Assembly (NCBI GenBank): GCA_036557285.1
Contig: DATBHW010000024.1
Location: 1 to 43,445, forward strand
Origin: Ktedonobacterales bacterium
GTDB taxonomy: Bacteria > Chloroflexota > Ktedonobacteria > Ktedonobacterales > DATBGS01
Direction: 5' to 3'
DNA: 43,445 bases
Position 1 is the stretch's first letter. Every line of letters starts with the position of its first letter. The position numbers and the translations under genes were made by a program. The notes under the pieces are model-generated. The model was not told where the DNA came from and did no database searches. It was given only the letters and a program-made list of their open reading frames with translations. Below are positions 15,340 to 23,218 of the stretch, piece by piece.

Positions 15340-16323
15340 ATGGCAACGATTTTAGTGGTTGAGGATGAGCCTCTGATTGCCGGGCTGCTGCGCGAGACAC
15401 TGAGCTTTGAGGGGTATACACCGATCATCGCTCATACCGGCGAGGAGGCGGTGCATATTGCCTTGCGCGAGACGCCACATCTGGTAATCCTGGATATTAT
15501 GCTGCCCGGTATGGATGGCTTTGAGGTGGTCAAGGCGCTGCGCGCCAACCTGAAGACCGCCCATATTCCGGTGATTATACTCAGCGCGCGGCATGATACG
15601 GCAGATAAGGTGCGCGCCTTTGAGCAGAAGGTGGATGATTACCTCACCAAGCCCTATAACACCGATGAACTGCTGGCGCGCATCCGCACGCAGCTTCGGC
15701 ATGTACAGGAGAACTGGCTGCACCCGCTGACAGGGCTGCCGGGCGGTGTGCAGGTGGAGCGAGCCATTATGGCGATGCTGGAGCAGGGGTCTCACTGGAG
15801 CCTGCTCTATCTGGACCTCAACAACTTTAAGGCGTATAACGACGCCTATGGCTTTTTGCGCGGCAACGAAATGATCCGGGTGGTGGCGCGCATCAGCCTG
15901 GATGTAGTGCGGCGCCTGGGGGACGAGACCGATTTTGTCGGCCATGTGGGCGGCGATGATTTTGTGGTGGCGACAACGCCTGATCGCGTGGTGTCCATCT
16001 GCCAGGCACTGACAGAGGCGTTTGATCGCTCGCGCTCGTTGTTCTACAACGAAGAAGATTTGCAGCGTGGCTCGATTCTCTCTTCTGATCGGCAAGGCAA
16101 GGCATGCTTCTATCCGCTGGTGGGCATGGCAATTGGCGTGGTGACGAACCAGCACCGCCCGGTGCGCAGCATTGAGGAAGTGAGCCGCGTGGCCGCCGAA
16201 GTCAAGAAAAAGGCCAAAGAGTCCGAACACAGCGCCTACTACATTGACCAGCGCGGCCCCCAGTATCCGGCGCGCCCGGAATTGCATCTGGCCCACTTCC
16301 CAGGGCCGATAGACCTGGGCTAG
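15340..16323 (+). CDS. Response regulator with GGDEF-like output domain
   Basis: The 327-residue protein has an N-terminal receiver domain (1-120) with acidic pocket E8/D9, phosphoacceptor D52 (VILDIMLPGMDG), S82 and K104 (TKPY). The C-terminal domain (about 125-300) is of diguanylate-cyclase type: LDLNNFKAYNDAYGFLRGNEMI matches the nucleotide and Mg site region, but the signature is GGDDF (204-208) rather than GG(D/E)EF, preceded by HV rather than the usual Arg-x. The Glu-to-Asp change may weaken or abolish c-di-GMP synthesis, in which case it may be a nucleotide sensor. No histidine kinase gene adjoins. GAGGAAAT precedes the ATG at 15340. Convergent with the PCMT-like gene, 11 bases apart. 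Confidence 0.88.
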   Translation: MATILVVEDEPLIAGLLRETLSFEGYTPIIAHTGEEAVHIALRETPHLVILDIMLPGMDGFEVVKALRANLKTAHIPVIILSARHDTADKVRAFEQKVDDYLTKPYNTDELLARIRTQLRHVQENWLHPLTGLPGGVQVERAIMAMLEQGSHWSLLYLDLNNFKAYNDAYGFLRGNEMIRVVARISLDVVRRLGDETDFVGHVGGDDFVVATTPDRVVSICQALTEAFDRSRSLFYNEEDLQRGSILSSDRQGKACFYPLVGMAIGVVTNQHRPVRSIEEVSRVAAEVKKKAKESEHSAYYIDQRGPQYPARPELHLAHFPGPIDLG

Positions 16324-16334
16324 CGGGCGCGGCG

Positions 16335-17747
16335 CTAGCCTGCGGCGCTCGCTGATGGCGGCTGAAACGAGAGCAGCAGTTGGGCGGATCGCTTGGTAAT
16401 CAGCCACTCATCGGCGGCGGGAGTCGGCGCGCAGCCCGGCGGGTAGACGCGCACAGAGAGGGCCGAGAGATCAGGTGTCTTGAGGCGCTTCCATTCGCGG
16501 ATGATGCTCTGGAGCCGACGCAAGGCGTTGTTGCTGCCATAGAGGATCGCCTGATCCAGCCCGGCGTCATCAGGGCTGCTGGTGGCGGCGCGCAGCAGCG
16601 CCAGCCCTGGCTGATGGCTGAAGCGGCCCGAAAGCGGCGCGAAAGGGGGCATATTGCTCTGCTCGCGCGCCGGGTGAACCAGCACCCCGGCGGTCCAGCC
16701 GTCAAATCCCCAGAGGGCATTTGCCGACCAGGCATAGATTGTTTCTTCTTCCCCATAGCGCAGTTCAAGATAGGCCAGCAGATCGCGCGCCGCGCCATCC
16801 AGCCGCAGATCGCGGGTCTGATATGGCCCGCTGAGCAGATGCAGCACATCGCGGCGAATGTCGGCGGAGCCGTTGAGCGGCGCGCCATAGAGGTGAAGTT
16901 CCCAGCGATGGCTGGTGTCGTGGGTGGCAACGACTGAGAGCGGCGCGGCGCGCCCCGCGCTCATTGCCTGGTCGCCGCGCATGGGAATAAAAAACGCATA
17001 GGCTGCGGCGGCGCTTTCCAGATGCTCTTCGCGCTTGACCAGCGCCAGCGAGACCTGCCCGCGCTGCTGGCGGTGCAGTTCCAGGGGCAGGACAAGGCGT
17101 CCGCCTGGAGTAAGCTGGCTCGTCCAGGCGGGGGCGATGTCGTCTGCCGCGACGGTCAGTTCGATGCGATCAAAAGGGGCCAGATGAGGGACACCCTCGG
17201 CGCCATCTGCGCAGAGAACAGTGATCGCGCCATAGCCCGCGTTGGCAAGGCGCTGCTTCGCCTGCTCGACAACATCGGGTTCTATGTCTATAGTGACGAT
17301 GCTGGCCGGGTCGCCAACGAGTTCGGCCAGCAGGGCCGCGTTGTATCCGGTCCCCGCGCCGATTTCCAGAATGCGCAGACCGGGGCGCAGATCAAGCTGT
17401 TCCAGCATGATCGCCATCATCGAAGGCGCTGATGAGGAACTGATCGGCGCGCCCTGGCTGCCGCGCTTGGTGACGATGGCCTCATCGGTGTAGATGCGTT
17501 CCAGCCCCTCGCGCGCCGCAATGTCAGGGAGAAACAACTCGCGTGGGACGCGCAGCAGCGCCTGCTCCAGCGCCTCGCTGTGCAGGAGACCCCGCGCTTT
17601 GAGCTGATCGACAAGCTGCTGCCGCAGGCGTGCCGATTCAGCAGCCAGTTCTTCCGCGCTAAGCGGCGCTGCCTCGCCCGCCGCCGCTTCTGGCTGCCGG
17701 GATGGTTCTGCTGCCGGGTTCTCTGCTGGAAGCTGCTCTTCGGCCAT
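16335..17747 (-). CDS. Protein-L-isoaspartate O-methyltransferase-like protein with C-terminal extension
   Basis: PCMT enzymes repair isoaspartyl residues using S-adenosylmethionine. The 470-residue protein has an Ala/Glu-rich N-terminus and a PCMT-type Rossmann domain from about residue 40 to 240: RVPRELFLP, YTDEAIVTK, SSSSAPSMMAIMLEQL (the PCMT substrate/cofactor loop), and motif I as ILEIGAGTGYNAALL. A 220-residue C-terminal region follows with no recognised family but with conserved-looking Trp and Tyr (WELHLYGAPLNGSADIRRDVL). It is about twice the length of ordinary PCMT, like PCMT homologues with accessory domains found in actinomycete peptide clusters. The start is uncertain: 17747 (AGG 8 nt upstream) or 17804, which lies 18 bases after the FHA stop. 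Same orientation as the FHA gene, so probably co-transcribed. Confidence 0.82.
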   Translation of the reverse strand: MAEEQLPAENPAAEPSRQPEAAAGEAAPLSAEELAAESARLRQQLVDQLKARGLLHSEALEQALLRVPRELFLPDIAAREGLERIYTDEAIVTKRGSQGAPISSSSAPSMMAIMLEQLDLRPGLRILEIGAGTGYNAALLAELVGDPASIVTIDIEPDVVEQAKQRLANAGYGAITVLCADGAEGVPHLAPFDRIELTVAADDIAPAWTSQLTPGGRLVLPLELHRQQRGQVSLALVKREEHLESAAAAYAFFIPMRGDQAMSAGRAAPLSVVATHDTSHRWELHLYGAPLNGSADIRRDVLHLLSGPYQTRDLRLDGAARDLLAYLELRYGEEETIYAWSANALWGFDGWTAGVLVHPAREQSNMPPFAPLSGRFSHQPGLALLRAATSSPDDAGLDQAILYGSNNALRRLQSIIREWKRLKTPDLSALSVRVYPPGCAPTPAADEWLITKRSAQLLLSFQPPSASAAG

Positions 17748-17822
17748 GCGCTGCCTGTACTGAAAGCGCGCCTGTGGCGCAAAAATGGGTCTTCTCGCAA
17801 GCATACCATATGTTCATCATGT

Positions 17823-18860
17823 TTATTCATCGCGGCGATTGGCGAGTGGTTCCATGATGAAGGTGAGTTCGGTATGGCCGATGCGAATCTGGTCGCCTGA
17901 GCGCAGTATGGCTGGCTCAGTGAGCATCGCGCCATTCAGGAACGTGCCGTTGGCGCTGCTTAGATCGGTCAGAATATAGGCGGTGGGCGCGCGATGAATG
18001 ATGGCATGCTGGCGCGAAACCCGCCGATCTTCTTTGAGAGAGAGGTCGCTGTCGGGCTGGCGGCCAATCGAAGTGGCGTCTTTGGTCAGCAAACACTCGC
18101 CGGACCAGTCATCCTGTTTGATGAGCAGCTTCGCAATCGCGTCGCCAGGCATGAGGAGCGGGGCCGATGGCTTGCGCTCAGGTGCGGTAGGCGGCGCGCT
18201 GATTTTAGTCACGGATGGTTTTGGACGAAGGGCGCGCATCGGTTCGGTGTATTGAGAGGCGGATTTGCCCGCTGGCGTGGGCGCATCGGGAAGAGTGGGC
18301 AGGATCAGGGTGGTCAGGGTCGCGCCAAAGGTTTCATCGGCCACGCCGCGCACATTGATGCTGTGCAGCACAACGGGGACTCTGAGGCCAAAGCGCAGGT
18401 TGCAGCCATGCTCGAAGGCGCGCAGAAAACGCTCGGCCAGATCGTCATGCAGGGCGAATCCGCGAATGGCGGAAGCCTTCAATTCGGCGCGAACGTCGGG
18501 CATGTAGGGCATGCCCGCCTGCCCATAGCGTTCCAGGCGGAAGGTGAGCATGTCGTTGACCGCTTCCTGGGCCAGCAGCAAGAGTTCGCGTCGGCTGGGC
18601 TGGTATTCGAGGAGACGAGCGGCGGTGAGCCACTTCGCAGCCTGCTGCCGGAGGCTCGCGTCTGGGCTGAGGCTGTCTTGCGCGCGCTGCTGCTTGTCAC
18701 GCGCGACGACCTGCGCGATGAGGATGGGATCATCGCAGGCCGGCAGGTCCAGCGCCTGAAAGAAGCCGACAACATCCTGAGCCGTGTAGCGTTGGCGCAG
18801 CACGGCCAGGTCTTCTTCGTTCAGTTCACGCCCGTCATCTCTGGGCCGTTCGTCAGTCAT
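17823..18860 (-). CDS. DUF3662 plus FHA domain protein (FhaA-like)
   Basis: The 345-residue protein has an N-terminal region (about 10-180) resembling the DUF3662/FhaA N-terminal domain, with basic and acidic helices and strands (GCNLRFGLRVPVVLHSINV). A Pro/Lys-rich linker leads to a C-terminal forkhead-associated domain (about 255-340). The FHA motifs are clear: SIGRQPDSDLSL, RRVSRQHAII and LTDLSSANGTFLNG, which include the Arg, Ser, His and Asn that bind phosphothreonine. FHA proteins read Ser/Thr-kinase signals, often at the envelope. No kinase gene is adjacent. GAGGAGG before the ATG at 18860 fixes the start. A TATACT lies upstream (about 18918) but without a clear -35. The PCMT-like gene follows. 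Confidence 0.9.
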   Translation of the reverse strand: MTDERPRDDGRELNEEDLAVLRQRYTAQDVVGFFQALDLPACDDPILIAQVVARDKQQRAQDSLSPDASLRQQAAKWLTAARLLEYQPSRRELLLLAQEAVNDMLTFRLERYGQAGMPYMPDVRAELKASAIRGFALHDDLAERFLRAFEHGCNLRFGLRVPVVLHSINVRGVADETFGATLTTLILPTLPDAPTPAGKSASQYTEPMRALRPKPSVTKISAPPTAPERKPSAPLLMPGDAIAKLLIKQDDWSGECLLTKDATSIGRQPDSDLSLKEDRRVSRQHAIIHRAPTAYILTDLSSANGTFLNGAMLTEPAILRSGDQIRIGHTELTFIMEPLANRRDE

Positions 18861-18987
18861 AGGAAGCGCCTCCTCTGAGCATAGGAGAGCATGATCGGAT
18901 GCTGTGTTTCTCAGCTTCCAGTATAACAAAGAGAACAAGCCCCAGGCCAGAGCATATTGCACTCGATGAGCGTGAAATAGGGCATAT

Positions 18988-21006
18988 TCACGGCTGTTCC
19001 AGGGTGAGCGCCATATCAAACAGCGCCTGCTGCGGCGTGTACGTGACGTTCAGGGCGCTGATGCGGGCGCTGGCCGATTGGCCTGTGCCGGTGGGCGCGG
19101 GGCTATCCGTCAAGGTGATGACATCCAGCAGTTGCAGGCCAGGGTTGGCCGGGACGCTGATAGTATGATGCGCGCCCGCGCGCTGCTCGTTGGCGAGCAT
19201 GAACGACGCTTTGAGCGCGGCCTGCGCGCCGGTGGTCAGGCGCGGGTCGGTGCGATAGAGCGTGCGCTCCTGGCCGGTCTGCATCAGGTGGGCGAAGTCA
19301 TAGCTTTCGCCAAAGACCAGCGCGCCGCTGGTGGCGCGTCCAGTGACGATGATATGGTTGGCGCGCTGGTCATCAGCGCCCAGCGTGAGCGTTTCAATTT
19401 CGGGCTGATAGGTCCAGACCGGGGCGTCCGAGGCGCTGAGTTCGCGGAACTGGAGCGTTTCCGTCTGGTCGAGAAAGTAATACACGGCGTAGATGGAGCA
19501 GAGTTCGTTGAGCGCCTGGCGCAGCGTATGCCCGGCGGGTACGACAAAGAGCGGCACGGTCTGGCTGAACTGGCTGGTCGCCGGGATGGAGAGAGCAAAG
19601 AGGCCAGCGCGGGCGGCCAGTTCGGTGAGCAGAAAGGCAAGGGTGTGGCTGCTGTAGGTGGTTTGCAGGCGCGCGGCGCGATCAAGCCGTTTGGTGGTGT
19701 CGCGGGCGATAATCAGCAGTTCGTTCGTGTCGGGGGCGCGCAGGTATTGATAGCGATCAACATAGTAGACGCCAACGGGGATGACGCTGGGCGCGCCACT
19801 GCCGGGGTCATGGTAGCCTATAGCCAGGGTGATGCTGGTGTTCAGGCCAAGCATGGAGAGGTTGTTGTACTGGCCGCCAGCGTTGCTGAGGCGCAGGCTG
19901 ATCTGTCCGGCAGCCCCGGTCTTTTCGCTGCGCTGAACTTCCACCGTTTGCGCGGAGACATCGAGCAGGCTGGCCGGATTGGCCGGATTATAGACGGGGG
20001 CGCGCCAGGCGAAGGCGTTGTTCAGGATGTAATAGGCCGGACTGGCTGAGCCAGCGGGCGGTGTGGGAGCTTTGATCCAGGTGGGACCGAAGGCGAAGGT
20101 CTGACTGATCAGGAGGCCATCGCTCCAGTGAACGAAATCGGGCGACTGGCGCAGCCGGGCGTAGCTGTAGGCCAGGCCGGTAAACGCGCCGTTGTCCACT
20201 TCGAGATAGCTCAGGCTGTAGAGGCCATCGAAGGATGCCAGGCGCGGGTAGAGGCGCGCCAGCCCCAGGCTGGTGGCGCTGTCGAGCGGCGCAATGGAGC
20301 CGACAAACCCCCAGGTGTCGGTTGAGGGGGTATAGCGGTAGCCGGTAATCTCGCGGCCATCGGAGACGGCCAGCAGAGCGCGGCTATTGGCGTCATCCCA
20401 GGCGGCGTCAATGCCGACGCAGGCAGGTAGGACACCGAATGCCCAGATGACGGGCGCAGACCACGCGCCGAGGCTCCAGAGCGAGACGGCCAGGGCCACG
20501 CCGCCTTCGCTGTCAAAGGCGTAGAAGAGATCGTTTTGTCCGCTGCTGCCCAGGCCACGAATGGCGATGGCTCCGGCGGCAATGGTCGTGGGACCGCTCC
20601 AGGCGCCGCCGTTATCGAGGCTTTCCCAGACGAGCAGATCGAAGGGGCTGACGCCGGATTGAGCGAAGAGGCGCAGCGTGCCGCCATTATTGCTGAGCGT
20701 GCATCCGGCGTCGCGCAGCAGGTTGGCGCTAGAAAGCACTGTCCAGGTGGACCACTCGGAGGCATTGTCGGGGTCACTGATGCGCTGGACAGAGAGCGTG
20801 GCGGCGAAAGCGCCCAGCGGGCTATCGGTGTAGGCGCGGATGATCGCGCCATCGTCGGCGATACATGCGGCGCTGCGGCCTTCGCTGATCGCCAGCGTTT
20901 GATAGGCGCTGTAATGCTGGATGGGGTCGTACAACTGGACGCTGATAGCCGGGGTGCGCGTGGCAGCCGCCAGGGCGTTCTGAATCGAGGGCGTGAGGGT
21001 GCGCAA
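18988..21006 (-). CDS. Large beta-rich protein with phage tail-hub-like C-terminal half
   Basis: The 672-residue protein has no signal peptide. Residues about 25-330 look like a beta-propeller, with repeated aromatic-Asp/Gly blades (WSTWTVLSSANLL, VWESLDNGGAWSGPTTI, LWSLGAWSAPVIW, FVHWSDGLLI). Residues about 350-672 resemble phage tail/baseplate hub proteins: TVEVQRSEKTGAAGQISLRLSN, VGVYYVDRYQYLRAP, LTELAARAGLFALSIP, TLRQALNELCSIYAVYYFLDQTETLQFREL and LQLLDVITLTD. No other phage or tail gene is near. The start is TTG at 21006, because AAAGGAG stands 7 nt before it; an ATG in another frame is only 2 nt from that site. A promoter with a GAAC-N4-GTTC operator lies about 200 bases upstream. Assignment to tail proteins is pattern-based and moderate. 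Confidence 0.62.
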   Translation of the reverse strand: MRTLTPSIQNALAAATRTPAISVQLYDPIQHYSAYQTLAISEGRSAACIADDGAIIRAYTDSPLGAFAATLSVQRISDPDNASEWSTWTVLSSANLLRDAGCTLSNNGGTLRLFAQSGVSPFDLLVWESLDNGGAWSGPTTIAAGAIAIRGLGSSGQNDLFYAFDSEGGVALAVSLWSLGAWSAPVIWAFGVLPACVGIDAAWDDANSRALLAVSDGREITGYRYTPSTDTWGFVGSIAPLDSATSLGLARLYPRLASFDGLYSLSYLEVDNGAFTGLAYSYARLRQSPDFVHWSDGLLISQTFAFGPTWIKAPTPPAGSASPAYYILNNAFAWRAPVYNPANPASLLDVSAQTVEVQRSEKTGAAGQISLRLSNAGGQYNNLSMLGLNTSITLAIGYHDPGSGAPSVIPVGVYYVDRYQYLRAPDTNELLIIARDTTKRLDRAARLQTTYSSHTLAFLLTELAARAGLFALSIPATSQFSQTVPLFVVPAGHTLRQALNELCSIYAVYYFLDQTETLQFRELSASDAPVWTYQPEIETLTLGADDQRANHIIVTGRATSGALVFGESYDFAHLMQTGQERTLYRTDPRLTTGAQAALKASFMLANEQRAGAHHTISVPANPGLQLLDVITLTDSPAPTGTGQSASARISALNVTYTPQQALFDMALTLEQP

Positions 21007-21032
21007 GACATAGCTCCTTTAGAATCGTTATT

Positions 21033-21149
21033 GCGTGTACCGCCGCCGTCCCTGGCGGCGCAACGCTGCGCCAGCACGAACGTTGCCCTCTAAAGTCCTA
21101 CGACTCGGCAGGCCAGCAACTCGCCGCCAGGGGCGGCGGCGGTACACGC
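21033..21149. repeat. Large imperfect inverted repeat in the leader of the tail-like gene
   Basis: Arms 21033-21060 and 21122-21149 are inverted copies of 28 bases with a single mismatch, separated by 61 bases that contain a smaller CAACG/CGTTG pair. The arms are GC-rich (core CCGCCGCC). In RNA it would make one very stable stem just upstream of the ribosome site at about 21014. It could be a MITE-like or intergenic palindromic repeat, or a regulatory leader structure. Confidence 0.8.
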
Positions 21150-21209
21150 GATAGGGGCAGCAGGGCAGCAAGGGGCGCGCCAGGGAGGCAGGCGCAAAAG
21201 GACAATTCT

Positions 21210-21238
21210 AGTATAGAACAAAAGTTCTATTTTGTCAA
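21210..21238 (-). promoter_or_regulatory. Consensus promoter with embedded LexA-like operator (tail-like gene)
   Basis: On the minus strand TTGACA (21233-21238), a 17-nt spacer and TATACT (21210-21215). The spacer carries TAGAAC-TTTT-GTTCTA, a 16-base palindrome with core GAAC-N4-GTTC (21216-21227) that touches the -10. Hexamers, spacing and operator position are the same as at 4704-4732. The next minus-strand gene is the tail-like protein at 21006. Confidence 0.78.
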
Positions 21239-21337
21239 GCCCAAAGGCGCTTGACAGGAAAAGTTGGTCAGGTTTCTCAGGGTGATGGACAAGTCGCCAG
21301 GCGGTTGCTTATCGGGACCACATCAGCAGCGCGCCTT

Positions 21338-21793
21338 CTATGGATAGAACACGGACCCAGGAAAGAAGACGCTAAACAGTAGGATAGAAAAGGCGAAGAT
21401 AGCAAGCCCAGCGGCAATAGAGACGTAGCCAAGGACAAAACCGGCTATTGCCATCTCTTTTCCGCCCTGCATGCCGCTGCTGGCGTTGATCTCCTTCAGC
21501 GCCATGTGTCCAAGGATGACGGCAGGAATGCCGGTACCAAGGCCAAGCAGGGCAGCGAGCGGGAAAAAGGTGAAAAAGCTGCACACGGTCAGAGCGAGGC
21601 ATATCCCCAGGACCATCGAGGTGATGGCTTTTCCATTGGTTGGGCGCTGAACAAGGATGGGCTGTATGATATAGCCACCGGCCCAGGGCTGCTGATAGGG
21701 GGGTGGTTGATACGAGGGCTGTTGATATGCTGATTCCTGCTGCGGAAACTCCTGATATGAGGGGTAGGGGTCGCCCGGATATTGGCTGCTCAT
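21338..21793 (-). CDS. DUF4190-domain membrane protein
   Basis: A small 151-residue protein. Residues 1-45 are Pro/Gln/Tyr-rich and probably disordered (repeats of YQQPSYQPPPYQQP type). Then comes the DUF4190 pattern: KAITSMVLGICLALTVCSF, the loop AVILGHMALKEIN, and MAIAGFVLGYVSIA, with two to three transmembrane helices. The family is common in Chloroflexota and Actinomycetota and has no defined function. The start at 21793 follows GAGGAAGG; an upstream in-frame extension precedes the promoter and is not used. It is divergent from the 21986 membrane-protein gene. Confidence 0.85.
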   Translation of the reverse strand: MSSQYPGDPYPSYQEFPQQESAYQQPSYQPPPYQQPWAGGYIIQPILVQRPTNGKAITSMVLGICLALTVCSFFTFFPLAALLGLGTGIPAVILGHMALKEINASSGMQGGKEMAIAGFVLGYVSIAAGLAIFAFSILLFSVFFPGSVFYP

Positions 21794-21866
21794 AGGAACC
21801 TTCCTCTGCCTTGGCAGGCGCAAGCTGCATCGAGAATAGCTGGATACCTTGCTCGCTCTGCTCTTC

Positions 21867-21895
21867 ATTCTAACAGGATCGCAGCAAGCGCGCAA
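21867..21895 (-). promoter_or_regulatory. Promoter of the DUF4190 gene
   Basis: On the minus strand TTGCGC (21890-21895), a 17-nt spacer and TAGAAT (21867-21872). It lies about 75 bases upstream of the ATG and matches the resB promoter in its -35 hexamer. Confidence 0.6.
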
Positions 21896-21930
21896 CGCGA
21901 TCTGGAGGCTGAAGATACTCCCCGATTGGT

Positions 21931-21941
21931 TATGGTATAAT
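21931..21941 (+). promoter_or_regulatory. Extended -10 promoter of the 21986 gene
   Basis: TGG-TATAAT (TATAAT at 21936-21941) is an extended -10 element. No good -35 is seen 17 bases upstream. The predicted start near 21948 is about 38 bases before the ATG. Confidence 0.6.
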
Positions 21942-21985
21942 AGACCTGAGCAACCGCTGAAGCGCCATAACCCGGGAGGGAGAAG

Positions 21986-22831
21986 ATGCTCAAAGCTGAT
22001 ACGCGGCTCTGGAAGGAAACACTGGAGGATATAGTCTATCCTGTTCTTTTTTTTGCTTTGGGTACGTGGATGTTCAAGGGCGTTCCTCTCTGGCAGGTGT
22101 TCACTGGAACCTGTTTGCCTTGGCTCCTGAGAGGTGGTATTCGGGCTGCGCGTAACTTCGGGGGATTGTGGCGTGTCGAGCAACGGAGGCAGGCGGCGGC
22201 GAAACGTTACGAGTGGGTTCCGCTGGCCCAGCCCCAACCAATTGCTGACCCGGCAGTGCTTCCGCTGCCTTGCATGATCTCCTCTAAACCCGGCTGGCTA
22301 TTCTATCCGCTCATGCTGATTGTGATCTGGATTGTAATCATTCTTTGGATGCTCGTCTGGATTTGGCAGTACGCTGGCCCCCCAGTTCATGCTCTCGTGC
22401 TTAGCCTCATTATTACTCTGCCGTTGAGCAGTATATGGTATCTAGCTGAGTATCAATGGATAGAGGCGCGCGAAGAGGGGCTGACCATCCGCTCTCGCTT
22501 CCGGCGTCGGAGCATCCACTGGGACGAGGCGCGCCTGTTTGCCATTGACGCCACCGTGAAAACCGACCAAACACCAGACCGCTACGAACTCTCCAGCGCG
22601 ACAACCATCTTGCGCTGGTCGCGCAAACTGGAATCCTCGCGCTTTACCCGGCTCTCCAGCCCCATTCAAGAGTATGCCCGGCAGATGGATAGCCTGCTGG
22701 CGCTGATTGCCGCGAGAACCGGCTTGCCCCTCTATGATTTGCGCGATTGGCGTCTGCCACCTCTGCCCGCGCCGCCGTATCCGCCCACTTTTTCGCTGAA
22801 TGAACCACAGCCAAACGTCCCAAAGGCTTGA
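21986..22831 (+). CDS. Membrane protein with possible PH-like cytoplasmic domain
   Basis: The 281-residue protein has hydrophobic segments at about 15-35 (VYPVLFFALGTWMF), 105-128 (LFYPLMLIVIWIVIILWMLVWIW) and 133-153. A cytoplasmic stretch follows: YQWIEAREEGLTIRSRFRRRSIHWDEARLFAIDA resembles the bacterial PH-like (bPH) strand pattern seen in YdbT/DUF304-type proteins. The tail is Pro-rich. Function unknown; similar proteins are often near lantibiotic-immunity or envelope genes, which is not the case here. AGGGAGA precedes the ATG at 21986. Its stop codon overlaps a TTGACA that may start a separate RNA. Confidence 0.65.
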   Translation: MLKADTRLWKETLEDIVYPVLFFALGTWMFKGVPLWQVFTGTCLPWLLRGGIRAARNFGGLWRVEQRRQAAAKRYEWVPLAQPQPIADPAVLPLPCMISSKPGWLFYPLMLIVIWIVIILWMLVWIWQYAGPPVHALVLSLIITLPLSSIWYLAEYQWIEAREEGLTIRSRFRRRSIHWDEARLFAIDATVKTDQTPDRYELSSATTILRWSRKLESSRFTRLSSPIQEYARQMDSLLALIAARTGLPLYDLRDWRLPPLPAPPYPPTFSLNEPQPNVPKA

Positions 22832-22857
22832 CAGGCGCGAACGCGGTACGGTAGGAT
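22828..22857 (+). promoter_or_regulatory. Putative promoter of the structured RNA region
   Basis: TTGACA (22828-22833) overlaps the stop codon of the membrane-protein gene. With an 18-nt spacer it is followed by TAGGAT (22852-22857). Initiation near 22864 would begin right at the first hairpin. The -10 matches 4 of 6 positions, so support is moderate. Confidence 0.5.
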
Positions 22858-22863
22858 AGCAGC

Positions 22864-22978
22864 AGACGCTCCCATCAGGGAGCGTTGCAGCACATTTCCA
22901 GCATGAGAACGGCTGATGCGGTCAGCGTCATATCGCTGCCGCATCATACCCCAGACCTGGGAAGACCAGGAGATGGGG
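22864..22978 (+). ncRNA. Candidate structured RNA: three consecutive hairpins
   Basis: Three compact stems occur in 115 bases. H1 is 8 bp perfect with an ATCA loop (22866-22873 with 22878-22885). H2 has 7+5 bp with one bulged base (22915-22921/22939-22945 and 22923-22927/22934-22938). H3 has 5+5 bp with a purine-rich internal loop (22949-22953/22974-22978 and 22956-22960/22966-22970). No frame spans it convincingly. It could be a small RNA, a long 5' leader of the gene at 23219, or in part the terminator of the gene before (H1 lacks a T run). No known RNA family was recognised. The remaining bases to 23218 are GC-rich, with nothing further recognised. Confidence 0.45.
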
Positions 22979-23218
22979 CTGAGTGGGATTGTACCATCCT
23001 GACGTGATGGGTCAATCTTCCTGAGCGACCACCTTCTGGCGGGTTGGGACGCCACGGTGCCGGGTGTGCGAGAGCAGGCGCTGTGTGGGGGCAAGCTCCC
23101 ACGCGGCGCTTTCCCTCCGCGCGCGCTAGCCTGGCGTGGGCCTGTGTGGGGGTGGCCGCTTGTGCCTGGGGCGCTGTGGATTCGTAGTGACAGTGCAAAG
23201 GCAGAAGGAGAACGACCC

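Noticed and set aside
20211-21077. Frame with ATG two bases after AAGGAG at the start of the tail-like gene
   Set aside because: Spacing is too short, the product is Pro/Ala/Ser low-complexity, and the TTG frame gives a longer, structured protein.
21251-21290. TTGACA on the plus strand upstream of the operator region
   Set aside because: No -10 hexamer lies at 16-18 bases and the next plus-strand gene is 700 bases away.
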